DNA of 64,000 nt, taken from positions 1 to 64,000 of the IMG/VR virus record IMGVR_UViG_3300050120_000230. One strand, 5' to 3'. Positions within the stretch are counted from its first letter, which is position 1. Every line of letters starts with the position of its first letter. A program made the translations under genes and the position numbers. The notes below the pieces were generated by a model that worked only from the letters and a program-made list of their open reading frames with translations, made no database searches and was not told where the DNA came from. Below are positions 58,152-64,000 of the stretch, one piece after another. The stretch comes from a virus.

Positions 58152-58875
58152 TCGTCATCAACCGTTCAAGCATGGCTTGATCCTGAGCATCGTAGAAATC
58201 GGAAGTCTTTCGTATTTTCTCGTGTGCGTCTTTCGTCCCCTGATCTCGTCGGTTCAATATTTGAAGGCCGACGCTCTTATCGACACCTTCCCAGATACGA
58301 TAGTCATGGCCGACATCGCACCGACACGGGCGGTGGTCTTTCCACCAGAGATATAGGTCGCGAGCAATCACCGCTTGCTCGGACTGTTGCGGCGACATCA
58401 TTTGAATCTCGGGATCGGTCGCTTCCCACTCTAGGTAGGCCAATCCCGCGACGCGGCCATGTTTGCGAGGCCAGCGATCAGCGACGAACTTCGGAAGACC
58501 TTTGGGCACACGTTCATCGTGCCATTGCCAGTTACGAGCCGACAGGCCGACTTCGATATGCATGACCAAAAGATCGAAGTTTGCGTAAAGCATGAGGCGG
58601 TCAATGTCATGATTGCCCGGCCCCAACGACTTCACGTTGATGATGTGCGTGCGATTGGTCGTGCGGTTTCGAATCCAATTGACGCCGTTTTTGTAAATCC
58701 TGATCCAGCGACGGATACGGCTAGGCACGGTTTGTTGCAGGAAGACACGCACTGGGAAACGATGGCGCTGGGAGGTTTTGATCCGTTCCCATACTTCCCA
58801 CGTCGCGGCCGTGGGACTGGTCAATAGGAACCAACCAAGCCCTCTCGGCTTGGAACTACGACGAAGGCGGGTCAA
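58129..58875 (-). CDS. Hypothetical protein, 248 residues
   Basis: Starts MTRLRRSSKPRGLGWFLLTS; WNWQWHDERVPKGL-like and RDLYLWWKDHRPCRCDVGHD patterns recur in proteins of unknown function of T4-like phages. Basic N-terminus, acidic middle. Overlaps both neighbours. Convergent with the PAS gene by 23 bases. Confidence 0.6.
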   Translation of the reverse strand: MTRLRRSSKPRGLGWFLLTSPTAATWEVWERIKTSQRHRFPVRVFLQQTVPSRIRRWIRIYKNGVNWIRNRTTNRTHIINVKSLGPGNHDIDRLMLYANFDLLVMHIEVGLSARNWQWHDERVPKGLPKFVADRWPRKHGRVAGLAYLEWEATDPEIQMMSPQQSEQAVIARDLYLWWKDHRPCRCDVGHDYRIWEGVDKSVGLQILNRRDQGTKDAHEKIRKTSDFYDAQDQAMLERLMTIRTGLWS

Positions 58876-59306
58876 AGGATTTCGAAGTCCGGGCCGACCA
58901 CGCGAAGGTTGACGGGTTTACCGCGAAAACGAAAATAATCTCGTCCACCATCGACCATTGCGGATTGGTCGCGGCTCACCCGGCTGTCGTGGCGATACCG
59001 ACTGAAGATGATCTCGCCATCTTCCGCTTCGGCGCCTTCCCAAGTTCCATCAACGACGCTGTGGGCACTGACGATCATGACCGTTCGCATACGAATGAAG
59101 AGGCCAAAATAGTTGCTGAAGTTCGGTTGTGGGGGAGTTTCTTGCCAGAAAACGGAAAAAGGTTCTTCGGAAAAGCCACCATTCGGGCTCTTCAAGCACA
59201 AATCTGCCACATATTCGGCATTATACTGCCGCTCAGCCTTGCTGATATCGATGTGGACGATCTGTTGTCCTTTATTGATCCATCGATTAGGCAAATTTCC
59301 CACCAT
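58872..59306 (-). CDS. Hypothetical protein, 144 residues
   Basis: ATG 59306 (MVGNLPNRWINKGQQIVHID) lies inside the end of the upstream gene. The middle RMRTVMIVSAHSVVDGTWEG and C-terminal PVNLRVVGPDFEIL are beta-rich. GGATGG precedes the start. Not recognised. Confidence 0.55.
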   Translation of the reverse strand: MVGNLPNRWINKGQQIVHIDISKAERQYNAEYVADLCLKSPNGGFSEEPFSVFWQETPPQPNFSNYFGLFIRMRTVMIVSAHSVVDGTWEGAEAEDGEIIFSRYRHDSRVSRDQSAMVDGGRDYFRFRGKPVNLRVVGPDFEIL

Positions 59307-59517
59307 CCACACGTAGACTTGCACCCACGAGCTTCTCCGTCTCGCGGACCTGTTCAACCAGTGCTAGGTTCCTAGCGATGATCTGCCCGATAGCGGCGGC
59401 CAACTCGTAGCCTTCCGGCATCGGGATACGAAGCTCTTTGGAGCCCAAGCGAGACGCCTGTCTAGCACGGGCCATGAAGCTTTCGAGAACTTCAGTGTTG
59501 ATCGTATCCTTGGCCAT
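59287..59517 (-). CDS. Small helical protein, 76 residues
   Basis: MAKDTINTEVLESFMARARQ, then a helix AAAIGQIIARNLALVEQVRE. Eight bases upstream is the stop of the 5' nuclease gene, so it is in the same transcript. Not recognised. Confidence 0.6.
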   Translation of the reverse strand: MAKDTINTEVLESFMARARQASRLGSKELRIPMPEGYELAAAIGQIIARNLALVEQVRETEKLVGASLRVDGGKFA

Positions 59518-59525
59518 GGCAAGTC

Positions 59526-60752
59526 CTAAGCGTAGGCGGCGTTGAGATAGGCTGCGTGATCCGTCGCTTCTTTAGCAAGCGCCGGAAGACCATTTCGATC
59601 ACAGAAGCGAAGAAAATGGATACCGACGTTACCCACCGGCTCTTTTTGAACCGCTTGCACGATCACGGCGTCCATCAAAGCTTTGATGTTTTCCGGTTGC
59701 TGCGTGAGGTCAATGAGGCTCTCGTTGAACTTGTATTCGTCGAGCACCCTCACCTCTTGCGTGATGGCGTTGCCATTGGAATCGGAGCCAGTCAGCTTCT
59801 CCCAACGTTGCAGCATGAAGTTGTTCCAGTTGTAGCCCTGCGTTGCGCGATCTTCCCACGCTTCACTGATGCCGACCTTGTTCTTAGAGCCCTCGTAGCG
59901 CACACCGGGATAGGCCGAGAAAATACCGTCGCCGGTATCACCCCGGACCAGTTTCACGAAGAGAGCTTTTCGCCACCACTCCGGCTCCGGCGTAAATGAA
60001 AACTCTTCCCAAACGTAGTCACAGGCGGCGAACGGGATCGGCTTGTAGCCGGGTTCATCGAGCGCCTTTTGTTTCTGGAATGTTTCGAAAGATTTTTGCC
60101 GGTCGCGCTCAGCCACGTTGTGCTTGCGCTCCTTCTCCTTCTGCTCCTTGTCGTGCTTCACCTTCGCTTCGGCGATGGTCAACCCGACTTTGATCTTGCC
60201 GCTGTCGCCCTTGACGTTGAAGACCAACGGGCGCCCCCGGTCATCGAACACGCCATCGATAGTCAGGAGCCTCATATCCACGCCGTTGTAGATCGAGACG
60301 TTCGGGGCGATCAGTTGGATGAAGTCGGAGTCGCCGGAGAGAATGAAGTGCTCATCGTTCGGGTGAACTTGAATCCAGCGGGCAATGAAATCGTCGCCTT
60401 CGATGCCGGGGCTTTGGAGCACGGTGCAGCGCGTCTTCTCCGACATGTAATCTTGAAAATCGTTCATCACCGCATTGAAGGCTTCTTCCTCTTCCCGATC
60501 AGCGGGCGTTGAAGTGGCCACCATCCGGTCGAGCTTCCGCTTGGCCTTGTATTGCGGGAACACATCGTAGCGCCAGCTTTTGCCTTCGATACAGAGCACG
60601 ACGTGATCGGCCTTGAACTCGCGATGAAGCTTCTTCAGGCTGCGAAAAACGATGGACAGAGCCATACCCGCCTTGGTGTAGGCGTCGCCGCGCACCACAT
60701 GCCGGGCGCGATAAAACAGGTTGGCGACATCAACGATTGCGTAACGGGTCAT
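59526..60752 (-). CDS. rnh: 5'-3' exonuclease / RNase H (FEN-1 family)
   Basis: 408 residues from ATG 60752 with GGAGG; T4 Rnh is 305. Nuclease acidic sites: MTRYAIVDVANLFYRARHVV, VVLCIEGKSWRYDVFPQYKA, SPGIEGDDFIARWI and FILSGDSDFIQLI. A charged insertion (residues about 195-245, KVKHDKEQKEKERKHNVAER) precedes the helix-hairpin region with RGDTGDGIFSAYPGV. Removes RNA primers and flaps during phage replication. Belongs with the clamp gene downstream in the window. Promoter TTGACA at 60799. Confidence 0.87.
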   Translation of the reverse strand: MTRYAIVDVANLFYRARHVVRGDAYTKAGMALSIVFRSLKKLHREFKADHVVLCIEGKSWRYDVFPQYKAKRKLDRMVATSTPADREEEEAFNAVMNDFQDYMSEKTRCTVLQSPGIEGDDFIARWIQVHPNDEHFILSGDSDFIQLIAPNVSIYNGVDMRLLTIDGVFDDRGRPLVFNVKGDSGKIKVGLTIAEAKVKHDKEQKEKERKHNVAERDRQKSFETFQKQKALDEPGYKPIPFAACDYVWEEFSFTPEPEWWRKALFVKLVRGDTGDGIFSAYPGVRYEGSKNKVGISEAWEDRATQGYNWNNFMLQRWEKLTGSDSNGNAITQEVRVLDEYKFNESLIDLTQQPENIKALMDAVIVQAVQKEPVGNVGIHFLRFCDRNGLPALAKEATDHAAYLNAAYA

Positions 60753-60770
60753 GCATCCTCCGAGAAACCC

Positions 60771-60799
60771 ATCATCGCTTTTCACGGAGGCTATGTCAA
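60771..60799 (-). promoter_or_regulatory. Sigma70-like promoter for the 5' nuclease gene
   Basis: TTGACA (60799-60794), 17-base spacer, GATGAT (60776-60771). GGTTAACC lies just upstream (60812-60805), another copy of the recurring palindrome. Confidence 0.55.
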
Positions 60800-60806
60800 A
60801 ATGTGG

Positions 60807-61040
60807 TTAACCAAATTTACTGACGAATGCACGCACCGCATTTAGAAGTTCCGGCGTGAGGCGCGGGTAGCCGTCGAGAATTTCATCGTCGGGGACATTC
60901 GCTTCGATCATCCAGACAATCGTTTCGACTGTCAGGCGCGAATCAGTGAACGTCGGCCGACCGCCGCAGCGGCCGGGAACGCATTCAACTTCTGGGATCG
61001 TCAGAACGATCTCAAGAATATTCTGTGCCACCGTTGTCAC
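60807..61040 (-). CDS. DUF433 family protein (antitoxin-like)
   Basis: About 77 residues from GTG 61040; GTG 61031 is an alternative. After PGRCGGRPTFTDSRLTVETI comes VWMIEANVPDDEILDGYPRL and TPELLNAVRAF, the helix-turn-helix-like DUF433 core. In bacteria DUF433 proteins are often paired with a toxin. No toxin-like partner is visible here, so it may be an orphan antitoxin or a regulator. Overlaps the upstream gene by about 29 bases. Confidence 0.7.
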   Translation of the reverse strand: MTTVAQNILEIVLTIPEVECVPGRCGGRPTFTDSRLTVETIVWMIEANVPDDEILDGYPRLTPELLNAVRAFVSKFG

Positions 61041-61737
61041 GCGGGATGCGGTTGATGACGCGGCCGGAATTGAACGGGACCGGCTGATTATCGTCAACGG
61101 GCGACTCGTCGGCTTGCGAACGACAGACATCAGAGAACCACTGCTCGACGATCTGTTCGTCAGTGGTGCCATGGTAGCCGTTTTTCTTCAGAAACTCGAC
61201 CCATTTTTCGTTCCAGTCGAGTTCGAAGTAGAGGCCGTTGACCCCTTGATCGGAATCAAAACCGTTGTCCACGATGCCGACCCACGGCTCACCTTTGGCG
61301 GTCGCGGCAGTCTTCTCGTATTCGAGAGTTTCGATCTTGCCGTGCTCATGGTCAGCTTGGAGGATAGCCAACTGGCGGTCCAGACTATCGAAGTCGGGAT
61401 AAGCGATCTCGGCGAGCTTCAGATCACGTTCGTAGCCGTCGATTTTCTTGAAGCTGAAATCGATGCGGACCTTGTCCTTCGGATCGAGCACATCATCATT
61501 GAGCAAAGTGGCTTCGGCGATCTCATAGGCATAGTCGTCGATCCGGCCCATGCGTTTCGCCAGCTTCATGTGCTCGTGCTTGTTCTCGATGCCCGTGAAA
61601 TTGATGTCGATCAAACGACGCTCAAGGTCTTCGCCTTCGAGTTCATAGTTCGCCTTGGCCTCGTCAAAGGGGCGGCCCTTGAGCCCCCAGCTTGCCGGAA
61701 GCCATTCGAACGGAATCAAGTTGTTTTTCTTACCCAT
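61012..61737 (-). CDS. Hypothetical protein, 241 residues
   Basis: Starts MGKKNNLIPFEWLPASWGLK with AGGAGG upstream. Highly charged; a coiled-coil middle (DYAYEIAEATLLNDDVLDPK onward) and a C-terminal FELDWNEKWVEFLKKNGYHG. I think it is conserved in T4-like phages but cannot name a function. Follows the SEWERF-family genes. Confidence 0.6.
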   Translation of the reverse strand: MGKKNNLIPFEWLPASWGLKGRPFDEAKANYELEGEDLERRLIDINFTGIENKHEHMKLAKRMGRIDDYAYEIAEATLLNDDVLDPKDKVRIDFSFKKIDGYERDLKLAEIAYPDFDSLDRQLAILQADHEHGKIETLEYEKTAATAKGEPWVGIVDNGFDSDQGVNGLYFELDWNEKWVEFLKKNGYHGTTDEQIVEQWFSDVCRSQADESPVDDNQPVPFNSGRVINRIPRDNGGTEYS

Positions 61738-61738
61738 A

Positions 61739-62098
61739 TCAATCCTCCTGTGCCATTCGAAGCATCATCATGAACCGATCCCACTCACTGGTGAGCATCA
61801 CGTCTGCTTTGATGGCAGTCATTAGTGTGTCAAAATCTTTGCCCATGACCACATACTTGGCGACGAGCTTTTCGATACCGGACCCTGCGGTTGGGACGTA
61901 AGGGATGCTACCATCTCTCTTACGAAGTTCGTTCATTACAGCGCGGCCAACCTCGGCGTAGGCTCTCTCGACGTTGAGTTGCTCTTGGAAACGAACATGC
62001 TGCTGGGCGAGTTTTTCGTCTATCCGGGCTTGGAATTGCGATTCCAATTTGTCGGCGGCGGTCTTCAGCGCACGGTCCATGATGGTGTCCTGAAACAT
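61739..62098 (-). CDS. SEWERF-family protein 1, 119 residues
   Basis: MFQDTIMDRALKTAADKLES, then a coiled-coil stretch, ending DFDTLMTAIKADVMLTSEWD plus RFMMMLRMAQED. The C-terminal segment is shared with the next two genes. ATG overlaps the stop of the next copy upstream by one base. Confidence 0.65.
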   Translation of the reverse strand: MFQDTIMDRALKTAADKLESQFQARIDEKLAQQHVRFQEQLNVERAYAEVGRAVMNELRKRDGSIPYVPTAGSGIEKLVAKYVVMGKDFDTLMTAIKADVMLTSEWDRFMMMLRMAQED

Positions 62099-62559
62099 CA
62101 GTCTGCCTGTGCGAGGCGAAGGCTGAGCATGAAACGCTCCCACTCGCTCATCAGGAGAGGATTCTCCTTGATGGCCTGTAGGATCACTTCGAAATCTCGG
62201 CCCATATGAATGTAGGTGATGGTCGCATCGACGACTTCGGTCACCGCGTTGTCGTCGATGGCGGGCATCGTGGGTATACCGGCCGCAAAGGTTGCGGTGG
62301 CGGCGCCGTAGAGCGATGGGATCACGACGTTCTTGTTGTGCAAAGCACTCTGTGCAGCCTGCCCAATTTTGGCTTGGGCGACTTGCATGGGCTCGCGCGA
62401 CTCGAACTGCAAACGCAGTCGATCTTCTTGTTGGCGGAACTCTTCGAGCCATCGATTTTCGATAGCTTGTTCCCGTTCGAAGATTTGATCTTGGGTCATC
62501 GGGGTAGCGTCAATTTCCAACGCTTCCATGATTTCCTTAGTATAAACAGTCCTGCTCAT
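62098..62559 (-). CDS. SEWERF-family protein 2, 153 residues
   Basis: ATG 62559 with AAAGGA. MSRTVYTKEIMEALEIDATP, a charged helix and the ending DFEVILQAIKENPLLMSEWE plus RFMLSLRLAQAD. Between copies 1 and 3. A CTAAATAA motif at about 62593-62586 could be a late promoter. Function unknown. Confidence 0.65.
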   Translation of the reverse strand: MSRTVYTKEIMEALEIDATPMTQDQIFEREQAIENRWLEEFRQQEDRLRLQFESREPMQVAQAKIGQAAQSALHNKNVVIPSLYGAATATFAAGIPTMPAIDDNAVTEVVDATITYIHMGRDFEVILQAIKENPLLMSEWERFMLSLRLAQAD

Positions 62560-62584
62560 GAGTCCTTTGGGGTAATGTGCGTAG

Positions 62585-62836
62585 TTATTTAGGCTCTTCA
62601 CGCATTTTTAGAGCAATCGTAAACCGTTCCCACTCACTCATGAGGAACGGATCGTCATGAATAGCATCGATAATCACCTTGAAATGCAAGCCGAGTTGAA
62701 AAATATCGGAGGCGTTTTCAATAGAGACCTTGCCTATATTCGTGGGCCGATGCCAGTCGGCCATATTGTTGTGGCCGGAGATGATCCGTTTGAACTCTTG
62801 GGCAAAGAGAAGCTCGGTAAGTTCTTTGTCTTCCAT
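62585..62836 (-). CDS. SEWERF-family protein 3, 83 residues
   Basis: ATG 62836 (AGGAAA upstream): MEDKELTELLFAQEFKRIIS and ending HFKVIIDAIHDDPFLMSEWE plus RFTIALKMREEPK. Shortest copy, without the long coiled-coil of the other two. Just downstream of the clamp terminator. Confidence 0.65.
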   Translation of the reverse strand: MEDKELTELLFAQEFKRIISGHNNMADWHRPTNIGKVSIENASDIFQLGLHFKVIIDAIHDDPFLMSEWERFTIALKMREEPK

Positions 62837-62854
62837 TTTCCTATCCAACGAAAC

Positions 62855-62882
62855 GAGGGGCGAAGCCTCAGCCTCGCCCCTC
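62855..62882 (-). terminator. Rho-independent terminator after the clamp gene
   Basis: Minus-strand hairpin GAGGGGCGA/TCGCCCCTC with nine perfect pairs and a ten-base loop, followed by GTTTCGTT. It lies 100 bases downstream of the clamp stop. Confidence 0.7.
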
Positions 62883-62981
62883 TGGTCGCGTCAGGCCGAC
62901 TGTGAGCCCTCCTGTCGCTACCGCCACCCGCGTGTGATTGCTCACCTCCCTTTTTGGATGCTGGCAGAGCGGCAGATCAGG

Positions 62982-63713
62982 TTATCGGTTGGCCCGAATG
63001 AAATAGTTGTAGATGCCGTGCGGGGTCTCGACGGCGATACCCAGCACGCCTCGGTTGGTGATCTTCAGCGTGGTAGGGTGCTGGCCGGTCAGCTTCATGA
63101 TCGAGAGGAACTGATGGGTGTTCCACGTCAGGTTGCCCTTCAGGTCGCCCTTGACGCCAGCTTCGAAGACCATGCTCACCCGGTGGTTCGCGGACTCTTC
63201 GTCGCCGATGTAGAACTGAAGGTCACCGTTCTTCGTCCGGGCGCCAAAGCACTTGTCAACTTCGGCGTAGAGGCTGGCCAGTTGCGAGAACTCGGTGACC
63301 TTGGACTTGGTCGGAACGACCGTAACGTCCCACGGGATGTTCGGAATGGTGGCCTGATCGGGAATGTGCTTCGGGTCCATCATGCGGAAATCGGCGTCGT
63401 TGCCGGTCACCTTGTTGCGGAACTCGAACTGCTCGACGGTCATGAGACCATCGCGTTCCTTCTTCTTCACGTTGAAGGTCGCGTCGTCGGTCAGATAATT
63501 CGGGAAGTTCAACAGGCCGCTGAGCAGATTGATGTTGGTCACACCAAACTCGCCCTCGAACTCGGCCAACGGTTGCTTCAGCGTGGCTTCGATGAAAAGG
63601 GTCTTGGTTTCATCGCAACCCTTGATGACCGTTTCTTCGTTGGTGCCAGTGACACGCAGCGCCTCAGTCAGGCCGCCAGTCTGCTTGACCAAGTCAAGAA
63701 GAACTTCTCTCAT
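62982..63713 (-). CDS. 45: Sliding clamp (gp45-like)
   Basis: 243 residues from ATG 63713 with GGAG. Repeated alpha/beta topology expected for the clamp: FIEATLKQPLAEFEGEFGVT, NINLLSGLLNFPNYLTDDAT and NLTWNTHQFLSIMKLTGQHP. T4 gp45 (228 residues) likewise has conserved I-x-x-L-x-G-x-L and G-x-x-x-Y segments. Its last residues GIYNYFIRANR fit the clamp C-terminus. Trimeric ring that holds the DNA polymerase and, in T4, activates late transcription, which links it to the late motifs in this window. Confidence 0.82.
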   Translation of the reverse strand: MREVLLDLVKQTGGLTEALRVTGTNEETVIKGCDETKTLFIEATLKQPLAEFEGEFGVTNINLLSGLLNFPNYLTDDATFNVKKKERDGLMTVEQFEFRNKVTGNDADFRMMDPKHIPDQATIPNIPWDVTVVPTKSKVTEFSQLASLYAEVDKCFGARTKNGDLQFYIGDEESANHRVSMVFEAGVKGDLKGNLTWNTHQFLSIMKLTGQHPTTLKITNRGVLGIAVETPHGIYNYFIRANR

Positions 63714-63758
63714 AGGTATCTCCAATCAATATAGACAGTGTAAGGGGGTCAGTAAGGG

Positions 63759-63986
63759 TTAGACAATATCTTCGTGTAGGTCGCAGGTATTAAGTCGAGT
63801 AGTTGCTTTCAGGAAAGTGTGAAGGGCACACTTGCCCAATCCTGAAATAGATTTGTCTTCAGTTTCGCTGAAATGCACGCAGTCACCACAGCTTCCGGGG
63901 ATCACGCCGAAACGAATTGGGTTCTCGTGCTTGCGAAATCCAGCAAGCTTGCCCATGACAATGGAAGTATCGACTTGGACGGTCAT
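63759..63986 (-). CDS. Small Cys-rich protein, possible zinc-binding
   Basis: 75 residues: MTVQVDTSIVMGKLAGFRKH, then GSCGDCVHFSETED and GLGKCALHTFLKATTRLNTC. C-x2-C...C...C pattern like small redox or zinc proteins of T4-like phages. Lies 45 bases upstream of the clamp gene and close to the right edge. Confidence 0.65.
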   Translation of the reverse strand: MTVQVDTSIVMGKLAGFRKHENPIRFGVIPGSCGDCVHFSETEDKSISGLGKCALHTFLKATTRLNTCDLHEDIV

Positions 63987-64000
63987 ATTTGGAACAGCTT

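Noticed and set aside
1-64000. Integrase, transposase, CRISPR array, attachment site or lysogeny repressor
   Set aside because: None seen on either strand; all evidence is for a lytic phage genome.

Overview
This window reads as part of the genome of a large, lytic, contractile-tailed phage of the T4 superfamily. The evidence is a T4-style set of virion and replication genes: a tail hub next to a gp5-type spike, baseplate wedge proteins like gp6 and gp25, a collar-domain fibre, an RNase H/FEN-type 5' nuclease and a gp45-type sliding clamp. A TATAAATA-like late promoter motif stands before many virion genes. GC-rich codon use, two tRNA genes for AGA/AGG codons, and small proteins of a kind common in Rhizobiales point to an alphaproteobacterial host; that host is an inference. 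No integrase, repressor or attachment site was seen. No gene-free stretch exceeds about 240 bases.

Layout. 1-4036: tail hub (cut by the left edge) and a gp5-like spike carrying a SleB-type hydrolase. 4073-6090: small genes of unknown function. 6229-16718: accessory region on the plus strand, with a secreted L,D-transpeptidase, a small ADP-ribosyltransferase-like protein, a tightly packed operon with a PLP aminotransferase and an HExxH protein, and many small genes. 16669-20702: minus-strand genes including a CarF/TMEM189-like lipid desaturase and a kinase-like protein, plus two plus-strand genes (ART-like and DUF488-like). 20712-49987: almost entirely minus-strand tail fibres, adhesins, giant virion proteins and baseplate wedge genes, interrupted by two pairs of small plus-strand genes. 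50221-52639: a class II aminoacyl-tRNA-synthetase-like gene, small genes and two arginine tRNAs. 52640-54620: small genes and an M16 peptidase. 54774-56149: two virion-type genes. 56450-58151: a small protein, a holin-like membrane protein and a triple-PAS protein. 58129-63986: early/replication-type genes on the minus strand ending in the clamp.

Two promoter classes can be told apart. Sigma70-like promoters (TTGACC or TTGACA -35 boxes, often inside a GGTYRACC palindrome) precede the early-looking genes. ATAAATA/GTAAATA motifs precede the virion genes, and in ten cases only 4-6 bases separate the motif from the start codon. If these act as T4 late promoters do, the transcripts would start at the initiation codon, that is, be leaderless.

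The most interesting signal is a set of proteins that begin with a T4-style capsid targeting sequence (M[RK]xxxxI[LVI]xE followed by A or G). They are an ADP-ribosyltransferase-like protein (7264), a lipoprotein-like protein (15979), a protein-kinase-like protein (20131) and an acidic protein (20702), with a weaker candidate at 8603. They look like proteins packed in the head, trimmed by the prohead protease and injected with the DNA.
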